Assembly (NCBI GenBank): GCA_001824295.1
Contig: MHWY01000004.1
Location: forward strand, 47,095 to 80,811
DNA length: 33,717 bases
From: Candidatus Zambryskibacteria bacterium RIFOXYD1_FULL_40_13
GTDB taxonomy: Bacteria > Patescibacteriota > Minisyncoccia > Phycocordibacterales > DATDWN01
Direction of reading: 5' to 3'
Part shown: positions 21,397 to 30,323 of the stretch, one piece after another
How positions within the stretch are numbered: position 1 is the first letter of the stretch
Layout: each line of letters starts with the position of its first letter
Notes under the pieces: generated by a model
Databases searched by the model: none
Told to the model about the DNA's origin: nothing
What the model saw: the letters and a program-made list of their open reading frames with translations, nothing else
Translations under genes and position numbers: made by a program

Positions 21397-22608
21397 ATGC
21401 GAAGTTTTTTTACTAAACACAAGAAGAAGACACTGTTGTGTCTGTTTTTAGTCTGTGTTTTTTTGTTTTTTCTTTTGTTACCGAGGGTACTCAGTGTTCA
21501 TTATATTTCTCAATACACAAACTCTGTTTCAACTTCCATTCCAGATATGGAGCAAGACAAAGTCGTTTTCATCCCGTCATATGTTGGAACACCAGAATCG
21601 GTCAGGGGAATATATATGACAAGCTGGATTGCTTCGAGCCAGAACCTCCGAGCCGACTTGGTAAAACTCATTGATGACACAGAACTAAATGCAATCGTTA
21701 TAGATATAAAAGACTATAGCGGTAGGATTGTTTTTACTATTAATGACCCGACTCTTAAAGCCTTCGGTTCAGAAGAAGTCAGGATAAAAGACTTGGAAAG
21801 TTTTATAGAATCTCTTCATAAAAAGGGTACCTATGTCATCGGACGAGTTGCAGTTTTTCAGGATCAATATTTTGTAAAACACAGGCCAGACTTGGCTGTA
21901 AAGAATAAGCTTGGAACAGCTGTGTGGAAAGATAAAAAAGGAATATCTTGGGTGGATCCTGGTTCAAAAGAATACTGGGATTATATAGTTTTGATTTCCA
22001 AGGAGGCCAGGAGGATTGGTTTTGATGAAATTAATTTTGACTATATACGCTTTCCATCAGACGGTAATATGCAGGATATTTCTTATCCATTTAGTACTAG
22101 CACACCAAAACACTTTGTGATGAGAAGTTTTTTTGAGTACCTTCATAACAATTTAGTTATGGATTTTATTGAAATTTCCTCGACCGGTGAAAAAAAAGTT
22201 GAAAATAACAGATTAAAAATTTCGGCTGACATATTTGGTATGGTTACAACTGCCAAGGACGATATGGGTATAGGTCAGCTTCTGGAGGATACTTTTCCAT
22301 ATTTTGACTATATTATGCCAATGGTTTATCCGTCTCACTACCCGGTAACTTTTCAAGGGTTTAAAAATCCTGCCGAGCATCCTTACGAGGTTGTCCATTT
22401 TGCAATGAAGGAAGCTGTAAGCAGAGCAACTGTTGCCAGCACGACAACAAGTAAACTCCGTCCGTGGCTTCAGGATTTTGATTTGGGTGCTGATTATGGC
22501 CCAGCCGAAGTCCGTGCACAGATAAAAGCAACGAATGATGTTGGACTTAACTCGTGGATTTTGTGGTCTCCATCAAATAAATACACAAAATCTGCTCTAA
22601 ATAATTAG
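21397..22608 (+). CDS. DUF4015-type putative glycoside hydrolase, membrane anchored
   Basis: The 403-aa protein has an N-terminal signal anchor (about residues 11-30, KTLLCLFLVCVFLFFLLLP) and then a TIM-barrel-like domain. The segments RGIYMTSW, LNAIVIDIKDYSGRI, KGTYVIGRVAVFQDQYF, SWVDPGSKEYWDYIV, EINFDYIRFPSDG, DYIMPMVYPSHYP and LNSWILWSPSNKYT match my memory of the DUF4015 putative glycosyl hydrolase family (PF13200), where the D-Y-x-R-F-P segment is a hallmark. No enzyme of this exact kind has a substrate I can name with certainty; extracellular sugar polymers are likely. It follows a small membrane protein by 6 nt. No Shine-Dalgarno motif precedes the ATG. The family is fairly sure, the activity inferred. 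Confidence 0.85.
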   Translation: MRSFFTKHKKKTLLCLFLVCVFLFFLLLPRVLSVHYISQYTNSVSTSIPDMEQDKVVFIPSYVGTPESVRGIYMTSWIASSQNLRADLVKLIDDTELNAIVIDIKDYSGRIVFTINDPTLKAFGSEEVRIKDLESFIESLHKKGTYVIGRVAVFQDQYFVKHRPDLAVKNKLGTAVWKDKKGISWVDPGSKEYWDYIVLISKEARRIGFDEINFDYIRFPSDGNMQDISYPFSTSTPKHFVMRSFFEYLHNNLVMDFIEISSTGEKKVENNRLKISADIFGMVTTAKDDMGIGQLLEDTFPYFDYIMPMVYPSHYPVTFQGFKNPAEHPYEVVHFAMKEAVSRATVASTTTSKLRPWLQDFDLGADYGPAEVRAQIKATNDVGLNSWILWSPSNKYTKSALNN

Positions 22609-22639
22609 TCTATATTAGAGTTTTGTTGTTGGTATTTAT

Positions 22640-22662
22640 TTAGAAATTAGAAATTAGAAATT
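22640..22662. repeat. short tandem repeat (TTAGAAA)x3
   Basis: Three TTAGAAA units in tandem lie in the intergenic space before the ATPase gene. A similar AATTAGAAATTA occurs after the same gene (24443-24454). They look like simple slippage repeats. Confidence 0.7.
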
Positions 22663-22675
22663 CTTGTCGGTTTTG

Positions 22676-22684
22676 TGTTATAAT
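22676..22684 (+). promoter_or_regulatory. extended -10 promoter (TGTTATAAT) of the ATPase gene
   Basis: TGT directly before a perfect TATAAT (22679-22684) makes an extended -10, which would explain the lack of a good -35. The ATG at 22695 is 10 nt downstream, so the leader would be only a few nucleotides. Confidence 0.65.
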
Positions 22685-22694
22685 ACGCTTAATT

Positions 22695-24437
22695 ATGGAT
22701 CAAAATAAGATTACATATTTTGCTGAAACTGATGCCAGAAGCAAGAGGGTAAAATTTGGTATAAGAGAATCTGACCGACTAAGACATATGTACATTATTG
22801 GAAAGACTGGTGTCGGTAAGTCCACCTTGCTTGAAAATATGGCCATTCAGGACATACAGAACGGTAATGGCATCGCCTTTATTGACCCTCACGGCTCTAC
22901 GGCAGAAAAATTATTGGATTATGTTCCAGAACACCGTATAAAAGATGTACTTTATTTTGCGCCCTTTGACTTGGATTACCCAATTTCCTTTAATGTCTTG
23001 GAAGATATTGGAGTAGACAAAAGGCACTTAGTGGTCAATGGTCTCATGTCTACATTTGAAAAAATCTGGGTAGATGCTTGGTCTGCTCGTATGGCCTACA
23101 TTTTGAACAACACACTCTTGGCCTTGCTTGAGTATCCAGGAGCAACACTTCTTGGAGTAAACAGAATGTTGTCTGATAAGGATTATAGAAAAAGGGTGGT
23201 GGATAATGTTAAAGACCCAACCGTAAAATCCTTTTGGATAGAAGAATTTGGAAAATATACTGAAAAGTATGCATCAGAAGCCACCCCTGCAATTCAGAAC
23301 AAAGTTGGACAATTTACCTCAAACCCACTTGTCAGAAACCTTATTGGGCAATCAGTTTCATCCTTTGATATAAGGAATTTCATGGATGAGAAAAAAATCA
23401 TCATAATAAACATGTCAAAAGGTCTTGTTGGAGAGGGTAATGCAAATCTTCTTGGTTCTATGCTTATTACCAAAATATATCTTGCCGCCATGTCTCGTGC
23501 GGACAAGAACAAGGCGGAGCTTGCAAAACTACCACCGTTTTATCTTTATGTGGATGAGTTTCAGTCATTTGCTAACAAATCTTTTGCGGATATCTTATCT
23601 GAAGCAAGAAAGTATAAGTTAAGTTTGAACATTGCTCATCAATATATTGAGCAAATGGAAGAGGAGGTGAGGGACGCCGTTTTTGGAAACGTTGGCACAA
23701 TGATTACATATAGAGTGGGGGCTTACGATGCAGAAGTTCTAGAAAAAGAGTTTGCTCCAACATTTACCGCCGAAGATTTGGTTAATCTCGGCAAATTCCA
23801 AGTTTATTTGAAGTTAATGATAGATGAGGTTTCCTCTAGACCATTTTCTGCAACCGCAATACCGCCTATTGCTCGGCCAGAAAAAAGTTTTAAGGAGGAG
23901 GTTATTAGAAGTTCTAGGGAACAGTTTGGTCGCCCAAGAGCGGTTGTTGAGAAGGATATAATTGACTGGCACGATGCGGGAACTGTGAGAGAGGTAAAGA
24001 CACGATTTCAGTCTGAGTCAGCTCCTGCTGGCGGTGGAGAAAGTACTGCACGCGTTCAGGAAAAAACCGAGAGGCAAAGAGAGGTACCACGCCAAGCTCT
24101 ACAAGAAGAAAAGTCTAGAGTTGATGAAAACAAATTAGTTTTTCAAAGGGCCAAGGAAGAACTAATGATGAAGGAAAAAAGGGAACACCCGGCAGGACAA
24201 AGGAGAGAGGAGAGCAGAAAAAACCCAAGCAAGGAAAATACCTCAAGCCTGAAGGAAGCATTATCTAGTTTAATCAACAAATCTAAAACATCGGAAAGCC
24301 TAGAAAACAAAAGAGAAGAGAAAAGAGCGGACCTATCCAAAGACAAAAAACCAGAGCAAATTTCAAGGCCAGAACAGAAAGAAAGACCACCCCAAAACGA
24401 GGTTCCAGAGAATGTGCTGAGAGACCTTTTGAAGTAG
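22695..24437 (+). CDS. HerA/TraG-like ATPase (type IV coupling-protein family) with charged tail
   Basis: The 580-aa protein has a RecA-like motor core: Walker A IIGKTGVGKSTLLENMA (about residues 34-50), IAFIDPHGSTAEKLLDYVP, IIIINMSKGLVGEGNANLLGSML, and Walker B FYLYVDEFQSFANKSFADILSEARKYKLSLNIAHQYIEQM (about 281-320). It belongs with the TraG/TraD and HerA/FtsK superfamily of DNA or protein pumping ATPases, annotated in many CPR genomes as DUF87 or type IV secretion DNA-binding proteins. There is no N-terminal membrane helix, so it would be soluble or recruited. From about residue 405 the protein becomes a long charged, Lys/Glu/Arg-rich tail, probably disordered or coiled (EKREHPAGQRREESRKN). 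No other secretion or conjugation gene is nearby. Export of DNA, chromosome work or pilus-related roles are all possible. Confidence 0.88.
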   Translation: MDQNKITYFAETDARSKRVKFGIRESDRLRHMYIIGKTGVGKSTLLENMAIQDIQNGNGIAFIDPHGSTAEKLLDYVPEHRIKDVLYFAPFDLDYPISFNVLEDIGVDKRHLVVNGLMSTFEKIWVDAWSARMAYILNNTLLALLEYPGATLLGVNRMLSDKDYRKRVVDNVKDPTVKSFWIEEFGKYTEKYASEATPAIQNKVGQFTSNPLVRNLIGQSVSSFDIRNFMDEKKIIIINMSKGLVGEGNANLLGSMLITKIYLAAMSRADKNKAELAKLPPFYLYVDEFQSFANKSFADILSEARKYKLSLNIAHQYIEQMEEEVRDAVFGNVGTMITYRVGAYDAEVLEKEFAPTFTAEDLVNLGKFQVYLKLMIDEVSSRPFSATAIPPIARPEKSFKEEVIRSSREQFGRPRAVVEKDIIDWHDAGTVREVKTRFQSESAPAGGGESTARVQEKTERQREVPRQALQEEKSRVDENKLVFQRAKEELMMKEKREHPAGQRREESRKNPSKENTSSLKEALSSLINKSKTSESLENKREEKRADLSKDKKPEQISRPEQKERPPQNEVPENVLRDLLK

Positions 24438-24473
24438 TTGAAAATTAGAAATTAAGAGTTACTGATATTCTGA

Positions 24474-25670
24474 ATGAACATACACAACATGCAAGGAAAA
24501 AATTTTAAAAAAAGAGTACTTATATTCTCTACTGCCTATTACCCTTTTGTTGGTGGAGCCGAGGTTGCGGTCAAAGAAATCACCGATAGATTGTCTCGGG
24601 ATTTTGAGTTTGACCTTATAACAGGTAGATTCAATCGTGATCTGCCAGCCGTAGAAAAAATAGGTGCAGTGACGGTATATCGTGTCGGTATTGGAAGAAC
24701 AATGTTTGATAAACTCGTTCTTCCTTTTCGAGGAGCTTTTCTTGCCCGTAAATTAAACAAGAGATTTAATTATTACTGTTTGTGGGGGGTTATGGTTACA
24801 TTTGGCAGTGGGGCAGGTTACCTGTTTAACATTTTGCAGGGCTTAACTGGCAAGAAAAAAGTACCGATAATTCTGACTTTGCAGGAGGGAGATTCGGAGA
24901 ATCACTTACAGTATAAATGGGGTGGGCTTATTGCTCTTTCTTGGAGACTGGCTCTAGGTCAAACCAGCTTTTTGACTGGGATAAGTAATTTCTTATTGAA
25001 TCGTGCCAAGAAACACGGATATGGTGGCAGGTTCGCTCTGGTTCCAAACGGAGTAGACTTGGCTGTTTTTTCACAGGAAGTCGGTCCAAGGACGAGAGAG
25101 GAAATAAGAATTCGTCTTGGAAAAAAGTCGGGGGATATTTTTCTTGTTACAAGCGGTCGCTTGACTCACAAGAATGGTGTTGATGATGTTATCTCTGCTT
25201 TGGTTTCTCTACCAAAACATATAAGTTTTATTATTATAGGCAAAGGGGACGGTGGTATTGAGTTACAAAAAGAGGCAAACAAACTAGGTGTGGCAGACAG
25301 GGTAAAATTTTTGGGATTTCTGTCTTACAAAGATATACCGAAATACTTTGCAGTAGGCGATATTTTTATTAGACCAAGTCGTTCGGAAGGTTTCGGAAAC
25401 TCATTTATTGAAGCTATGGCTAGCGGTTTACCTGTTATTGCTACACCAGTTGGGGGTATTCCAGATTTCATAGATGACAGGGAGACAGGTGTTTTTTGTT
25501 CGCCAGATTGCCCACAAAGTATTGTTAAGGCGGTTAACTCGCTTTTGGAAAACGAGTCTCTCAGAAAGAGGGTAGTAGGAAAAGCATATGCCCGCGTGAA
25601 CGAGCGTTATGGCTGGGACAATATAGCTTCGCAGATGAAAACTGTATTTGATCAACTTTCAACCTTATAA
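24474..25670 (+). CDS. GT4-family glycosyltransferase
   Basis: The 398-aa protein is a typical GT-B, family 4 retaining glycosyltransferase. The N-terminal domain has RVLIFSTAYYPFVGGAEVAVKEITDRLS, with the GGAE loop, and ILTLQEGDSENHLQYKWGG. The junction reads FALVPNGVDLAVFSQ. The donor domain has FLVTSGRLTHKNGVDDVISAL, ISFIIIGKGDGG and the EX7E signature RSEGFGNSFIEAMASGLPVIATPVGGIPDFI. It opens the glycan cluster that runs to the end of the window, all on the plus strand with tiny gaps or overlaps. The donor sugar cannot be read. Start: ATG 24474, with Met6 as an alternative; no Shine-Dalgarno motif. The 3' end, CAACTTTCAACCTTATAAACTTTATGG, resembles the hairpin-repeat arm seen around the rRNA and also supplies a TATAAA box 4 nt before the next ATG. 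Confidence 0.94.
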   Translation: MNIHNMQGKNFKKRVLIFSTAYYPFVGGAEVAVKEITDRLSRDFEFDLITGRFNRDLPAVEKIGAVTVYRVGIGRTMFDKLVLPFRGAFLARKLNKRFNYYCLWGVMVTFGSGAGYLFNILQGLTGKKKVPIILTLQEGDSENHLQYKWGGLIALSWRLALGQTSFLTGISNFLLNRAKKHGYGGRFALVPNGVDLAVFSQEVGPRTREEIRIRLGKKSGDIFLVTSGRLTHKNGVDDVISALVSLPKHISFIIIGKGDGGIELQKEANKLGVADRVKFLGFLSYKDIPKYFAVGDIFIRPSRSEGFGNSFIEAMASGLPVIATPVGGIPDFIDDRETGVFCSPDCPQSIVKAVNSLLENESLRKRVVGKAYARVNERYGWDNIASQMKTVFDQLSTL

Positions 25671-25675
25671 ACTTT

Positions 25676-26698
25676 ATGGACTCCAACCTAAACATTTTAA
25701 TTACAACAGGTATATATCCACCAAAGATTGGTGGTCCGGCTCAATATGCGAAAAATTTAAAGATTACGCTAGAGAACATGGGCAACAGTGTTTCCGTTAA
25801 AACCTTCTCTGTTGAGGACTATCTACCTACTGGAATAAGACACATCTTCTTCTTCTTCAAAATAATACCCCGCGTGATAAAAAGTGATGTGGTTATTATT
25901 CTTGATACCTTTTCAGCTGGGTTACCGACAGTTCTAGCATGTAAGCTTTTCGGCAAGAAGTCTATTGTGAGGACGGGTGGGGATTTTCTCTGGGAGCAGT
26001 ATGTTGAGAGAACGGGTAAAAAAGTGTTACTAAGAAACTTTTATAAAGATGAACGACACAATTTTTCAAAGAAGGAGAACATAATCCTCAGTCTTTCCAA
26101 GTGGACCCTACTAAACACTTCTGCTGTTGTATTTTCAACAGAGTGGCAGAGAGACATATTTATGGATGTTTACAATCTACAAAAACAAAAAATATATATC
26201 GTAGAAAACTATTATGGTGTGAAAGAGACTGGTCTTTTACCCCAAGGTAAAATCTTTATAGCATCAACAAGAAATTTGAGGTGGAAAAATATTAATATGC
26301 TGAAAAGGGTTTTTGATAAGGTTAGATTACAACATCCGGAGGCTATTCTCTTTCTAGACAATGTTTCTTTTCCTGATTTTATGAATAAGATAAAAAATTG
26401 TTATGCGGTTCTTCAGGTTTCCTTGGGGGACATTAGTCCAAACCTTATACTGGACGCCATAAGGTATGGCAAGCCGTTTATTTGTACAAAAGAGGTTGGA
26501 ATTTTACCTAGGATTTCGGATGCGGGAATTTTCGTAGACCCACTTAATGAAGCTGAGGTGGAGAGGGCCATTTTGACCCTACTTGGTGAGGCGGAATATA
26601 GAAAAGCCAAAGAAAAAGTAGAAAACTTTTCTTTTGTGCATACATGGAATGATATAGCTCACGAATTTATTCAAATTACTAATTTTCTAAAAAAATGA
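25676..26698 (+). CDS. GT4-like glycosyltransferase with a degenerate EX7E motif
   Basis: The 340-aa protein starts NILITTGIYPPKIGGPAQYAKNLKITLENMG, the usual GT4 entry with a GG-P-A loop, followed by VVIILDTFSAGLPTVLACKLFGKKSIVRTGGDFLWEQYVERTGK. The donor domain is recognisable (IFIASTRNLRWKNINMLKRVFDKV, AILFLDNVSF), but the signature region reads LGDISPNLILDAIRYGKPFICT, with Asp in place of both Glu residues of EX7E. It may be a divergent enzyme with altered donor use or a partner subunit. It starts 5 nt after the preceding gene and overlaps the next one by 4 nt (ATGA), so translation is probably coupled. Confidence 0.9.
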   Translation: MDSNLNILITTGIYPPKIGGPAQYAKNLKITLENMGNSVSVKTFSVEDYLPTGIRHIFFFFKIIPRVIKSDVVIILDTFSAGLPTVLACKLFGKKSIVRTGGDFLWEQYVERTGKKVLLRNFYKDERHNFSKKENIILSLSKWTLLNTSAVVFSTEWQRDIFMDVYNLQKQKIYIVENYYGVKETGLLPQGKIFIASTRNLRWKNINMLKRVFDKVRLQHPEAILFLDNVSFPDFMNKIKNCYAVLQVSLGDISPNLILDAIRYGKPFICTKEVGILPRISDAGIFVDPLNEAEVERAILTLLGEAEYRKAKEKVENFSFVHTWNDIAHEFIQITNFLKK

Positions 26699-27837
26699 AG
26701 GTACTATCTATTAGCACAGACAGAAAACTATTTGAAAACGGAAGTCCTGTTCAAGTTAGAAATATTGAATATGCTTCAAAAATGAAGGAGTTGCATGTCG
26801 TTGTCTTTTCTCTGAAAAAACTTGGTTTAAAACCTCAAAAAATAGGGAATCTGTTTATATACCCGACAAGTTCCTTAAGTCGTTGGCTTTATGTCTTTGG
26901 GGCCTATTATCTTGCCAAAAAAATTGTGGCTGAAAATGGGTTCTTGCCCGGAGAGTCAGTCATATCTACTCAAGATCCCTTTGAAACGGGGCTGGTTGGT
27001 TTTTACTTGAAAAAGAAGTTTAAGCTTCCACTGCAACTTCAAAGCCATACTGACTTTTTTAGCCCCCTATTTGGAAAAACACTCCTGAATAAAATCAGAT
27101 TATTTATTGTAAAAAAAATTATAAGCACGGCAGATGGCTTTCGTGTCGTTAACCAATCCGTGGGTTTGTCTATCACCAAACATTTTCCAAATCTCAGTAT
27201 TAAGCCAGAGACATTACCTGTTTTTGTCGATACACAAAAGATTATGGACGCAGTGCCTAAAAGAGATATAAAAAAAGATTTTCCGCAATTTAAGTTTATA
27301 ATCTTTATGGCAAGTAGAATAACCCCAGAAAAGAATCTTGATACAGCTATACACGTTTTAAATAAAATTGTTGAACAGTTTTCTTATGTTGGGCTCGTTA
27401 TTGCTGGAGAAGGAGAGGAGAAGGTAAATCTAGAAAACCTAGCGAGGAAGTTGGGTGTGGCAGACAAAGTAGTTTTTATTGGATGGCAGGACGACTTAGT
27501 TTCATATTATAAGACTGCTGATGTGTTTTTACTTACATCAGAATACGAGGGATATGGGATGACTCTGATAGAGGCAGGGGCGAGCGGTTCAGCTATTGTC
27601 ACGACAAAAGTCGGGGTGGCTGATACAGACCTGTTTGTAAACGGCAAAAATTCTTATGTCTGCCCGCCATGGGATACAGAGTGCCTTTTTCATTCTGTTT
27701 TGGGGCTCATAATGGATGACAAAAAAAGAGAGTTGTTTAAACAAGAGATGCAGGATAGTATTAGAAAAATATCAATAACCAAAGAAGAATATATTGCAAA
27801 GTATGTTAGTCTTCTTCAGAATTTGTCAGAAAAATAA
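26695..27837 (+). CDS. GT4-family glycosyltransferase
   Basis: The 380-aa GT-B enzyme has an acceptor domain containing VLSISTDRKLFENGSPVQVRNIEYA, VISTQDPFETGLVGFYLKKKFKLPLQLQSHTDFF and ADGFRVVNQSVG. The donor domain has FIIFMASRITPEKNLDTAIHVLNKI, GLVIAGEGEEKVNLENLARKLGVADKVVFIGWQDD and an intact EX7E in SEYEGYGMTLIEAGASGSAIVTT. These are the hallmarks of the mannosyl/glucosyltransferase-like branch of family 4, but substrate assignment is not possible. It overlaps the upstream gene by 4 nt, and the GtrA-like gene starts 1 nt after its stop, which fits one long transcript for building a cell-surface glycan. Confidence 0.94.
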   Translation: MKVLSISTDRKLFENGSPVQVRNIEYASKMKELHVVVFSLKKLGLKPQKIGNLFIYPTSSLSRWLYVFGAYYLAKKIVAENGFLPGESVISTQDPFETGLVGFYLKKKFKLPLQLQSHTDFFSPLFGKTLLNKIRLFIVKKIISTADGFRVVNQSVGLSITKHFPNLSIKPETLPVFVDTQKIMDAVPKRDIKKDFPQFKFIIFMASRITPEKNLDTAIHVLNKIVEQFSYVGLVIAGEGEEKVNLENLARKLGVADKVVFIGWQDDLVSYYKTADVFLLTSEYEGYGMTLIEAGASGSAIVTTKVGVADTDLFVNGKNSYVCPPWDTECLFHSVLGLIMDDKKRELFKQEMQDSIRKISITKEEYIAKYVSLLQNLSEK

Positions 27838-27838
27838 A

Positions 27839-28243
27839 ATGGAAATAATACAATATTTTATTAAACACAGGATTGTTAGATATGTTATTAGTGGTGGCAC
27901 AAGTGCTGTGGTAAGTCTTGTTTTATTCTTTATTTTGAATTCAAAGATTGGGGTTCATTATATAATTTCGTCAGTCATATCTTTTATTTTTGCATTTTTC
28001 GTCAGTTTTATTTTACAGAAATTTTGGACATTCAAGAGTCACGAAACTCAGGCGCACAAACAGATGGTTATGTATTTGGGTAATTCCTTGTTTGGCCTCG
28101 GTTTGAATACTGTCATTCTTTTTGTATGTGTACATTATTTGAAAATGTTGCCGTTGGTTGGACAGATTGTGGCGGGAGGATTAACTGCGTTTTGTACGTT
28201 TCAAATATCTCGCAGGTTTGTTTTTAATCAGGAAAATAAATGA
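27839..28243 (+). CDS. GtrA-family membrane protein (polyprenyl-linked sugar flippase-like)
   Basis: The 134-aa protein has four hydrophobic helices, the usual GtrA shape: RYVISGGTSAVVSLVLFFILNS, YIISSVISFIFAFFVSFILQKFWTF, MVMYLGNSLFGLGLNTVILFVCVHYL and VGQIVAGGLTAFCTFQISRRFVF. The Q-K-x-W-T-F and S-x-R-F-V-F motifs after helices 2 and 4 are typical of the family. GtrA proteins are thought to move lipid-linked single sugars across the membrane for glycosylation on the outside. I use ATG 27839, not the upstream 27794 start of the ORF track, because it sits directly after the preceding stop and gives the normal family length. It overlaps the next gene by 4 nt. Confidence 0.92.
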   Translation: MEIIQYFIKHRIVRYVISGGTSAVVSLVLFFILNSKIGVHYIISSVISFIFAFFVSFILQKFWTFKSHETQAHKQMVMYLGNSLFGLGLNTVILFVCVHYLKMLPLVGQIVAGGLTAFCTFQISRRFVFNQENK

Positions 28244-29283
28244 GACTATTAATCTTTACACAAAAAGTTGATAGTAGCGATTCGGTTTTAGGATTTTTTC
28301 ATTCCTGGCTTCTTGAGTTTGCAAAAAAGGTGGACCATGTTGCAGTGATTTGTCTGTACAAGGGTGAAGTTAGTTTGCCAGATAATGTTAATGTGTATTC
28401 TCTTGGAAAAGAAAGTGGTGTCTCAAAACTTTCATACCTGATAAATTTATTTAGACACGTACATAAACTTAGTGGTTCATACGACCGAGTCTTTATCCAC
28501 ATGAACCCAATCTACCTTGTTTTGTGTGGTCTGTATTTCAAGGCAAAGGGCATAAAAACATATTTGTGGTATGTTCACAGAAGTGTTGATTTTAAACTTC
28601 GCATTGCAACCATGTTTGCCGATAAGGTTTTTAGTTCAACCAAAGAAAGTTTTAAAATAAATACCAATAAGGTTGTTTGTTTGGGTCATGGAGTAGACAC
28701 AAATATTTTGTCGTACACCTCTCATCTTTATACCGGCAAGACACTCAGAATAGCCCATATCGGAAGAATCACCAAAATTAAAAATATAGAGACATTAATC
28801 GATGCAGGGTACCAACTGAAGCAAAAGGGGCTAGATGTGGAGATTGTATTGTTTGGGGAGTGTGCAACCGAGGTTGATAAAAATTATAAGGATAGTTTAC
28901 AGAAGATGATAGAAGAGAAAAGTATGAAAAACAACGTACAATTTGCCGGCAGTGTTTTATACAGGGATCTTCCCGCCCGTCTCTTTAACTGCCACATAAC
29001 TGTGAACCTTGCCCCCAGAGGAGGCATGGATAAGGCGGTTTTGGAGTCAATCCTGCTTGGAATGCCCGCATTTGTCTCAAATACGGCCTTTACGGGGGTT
29101 TTAGGGGAATATGTGGACTTATTCCTATACAAGCATAACGACTCCCTAGACCTCGCAGAGAAGATATATAGCTTTATATTTACTGCCCACGATCAGTATA
29201 TATTAGAGGCCCTAAATACCAGGGTTAGGAAGGACTATGGGCTCGGGAGGCTCATAGAAAAAATAATTTTAGAAATGAAATGA
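28240..29283 (+). CDS. GT4-like glycosyltransferase
   Basis: The 347-aa GT-B protein begins MRLLIFTQKVDSSDSVLGFFHSWLLEFAKKVDHVAVICL, has VFIHMNPIYLVLCGLYFKAKGIKTYLWYVHRSVDFKLRIA in the acceptor domain, and SFKINTNKVVCLGHGVDTNI at the domain boundary. The donor domain contains LRIAHIGRITKIKNIETLIDAGYQLK and VEIVLFGECATEVDKNYKDSL. The signature region APRGGMDKAVLESILLGMPAFVS keeps the second Glu of EX7E, but the first is replaced. It overlaps its neighbours by 4 nt on both sides. It is probably active given the well kept core, with unknown substrate. Confidence 0.9.
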   Translation: MRLLIFTQKVDSSDSVLGFFHSWLLEFAKKVDHVAVICLYKGEVSLPDNVNVYSLGKESGVSKLSYLINLFRHVHKLSGSYDRVFIHMNPIYLVLCGLYFKAKGIKTYLWYVHRSVDFKLRIATMFADKVFSSTKESFKINTNKVVCLGHGVDTNILSYTSHLYTGKTLRIAHIGRITKIKNIETLIDAGYQLKQKGLDVEIVLFGECATEVDKNYKDSLQKMIEEKSMKNNVQFAGSVLYRDLPARLFNCHITVNLAPRGGMDKAVLESILLGMPAFVSNTAFTGVLGEYVDLFLYKHNDSLDLAEKIYSFIFTAHDQYILEALNTRVRKDYGLGRLIEKIILEMK

Positions 29284-30323
29284 AAGTCTGCTATTTTGGA
29301 ATATACGATTCAGAATATAGTAGAAACAAAATTTTAATTTCTGGTTTAAGGCAGAATGGTGTGGAGGTTTTAGAGTGCAAGTCCAACAAGTCTGGGTTTT
29401 CTAAATATTTTGACTTGGTTAAAAAACATTGGTCATTAAGAAAAAGTTATGATGTTATGGTTGTGGGCTATCCGGGTTTTCAGTCGGTGATATTGGCAAA
29501 GTTTATAACTAGCAAGCCTATTATATTTGATGCCTTTGTTTCAATGTACGATTCAATGGTTTTGGACAGAAAACAGGTCTCCAGTGGAAGTCTGAAAGCA
29601 AAATACTTTTGGCTACTTGATAAGATTTCTCTCAGTATTTCAGATGTCATTTTATTTGATACGAATGAACACATAGAATTTGTTTCAAGGGAATTTGGTA
29701 TAAATAAAAATAAATTTAAAAGGATATTTGTCGGTGCCGACAGTAGCATTTTCTATCCTAGAAATAATAAAAGAGAATCAGGTGTATTTAAAGTTGTTTT
29801 TTATGGTCACTATATACCACTACAGGGTACTGAGTATATTTTAGAGGCCACAAAAATATTAGAAAACCAAAAAGATATTACGTTTGAAATAATAGGCGAT
29901 GGTCCAGGAAGGAAAAAGGCGGTGGATTCGTTGCAATTTACAAATGTAAATTTTGTTAAAAATATTTCACTGCAAGAACTTTCAGAAAAAATAGCAACAA
30001 GTGACGTGTGTTTGGGTATATTTGGAAATACAGACAAAGCGAGGAGGGTGATACCCAACAAAGTTTTTGAGTGTGTAGCGATGAAAAAACCCGTCATAAC
30101 CGCAGATACCCCCGCTTTAAGGGAATTATTTAGTGATAATGAGATTTTTATGGTGGATATATCAAATCCACAGAAGATAGCCGAGGCCATACTAAGAGTG
30201 AAGTCCGACCCAAAGGAAGCGGAGTTGTTTGCGGGCAGGGCTTATGATAAATTTACTTTTACGGTTTTGCCAGAGAAACTAGGTTTTGAATTAAAGAAAA
30301 TAATAAATGAACATATACAATAA
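29280..30323 (+). CDS. GT4-family glycosyltransferase
   Basis: The 347-aa protein is a GT-B glycosyltransferase: KVCYFGIYDSEYSRNKILISGLRQNGVEVLEC, YDVMVVGYPGFQSVILAKFI and IIFDAFVSMYDSMVLDRK in the first domain. The second has FKVVFYGHYIPLQGTEYILEATKIL, ITFEIIGDGPGRKKAV and the donor-site segment RRVIPNKVFECVAMKKPVITADTPALRELF, a common variant in this family (I-P-N-K-x-F-E). It shares 4 nt with the preceding gene and 17 nt with the following methyltransferase, so coupled translation is likely. Substrate unknown. Confidence 0.92.
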   Translation: MKVCYFGIYDSEYSRNKILISGLRQNGVEVLECKSNKSGFSKYFDLVKKHWSLRKSYDVMVVGYPGFQSVILAKFITSKPIIFDAFVSMYDSMVLDRKQVSSGSLKAKYFWLLDKISLSISDVILFDTNEHIEFVSREFGINKNKFKRIFVGADSSIFYPRNNKRESGVFKVVFYGHYIPLQGTEYILEATKILENQKDITFEIIGDGPGRKKAVDSLQFTNVNFVKNISLQELSEKIATSDVCLGIFGNTDKARRVIPNKVFECVAMKKPVITADTPALRELFSDNEIFMVDISNPQKIAEAILRVKSDPKEAELFAGRAYDKFTFTVLPEKLGFELKKIINEHIQ

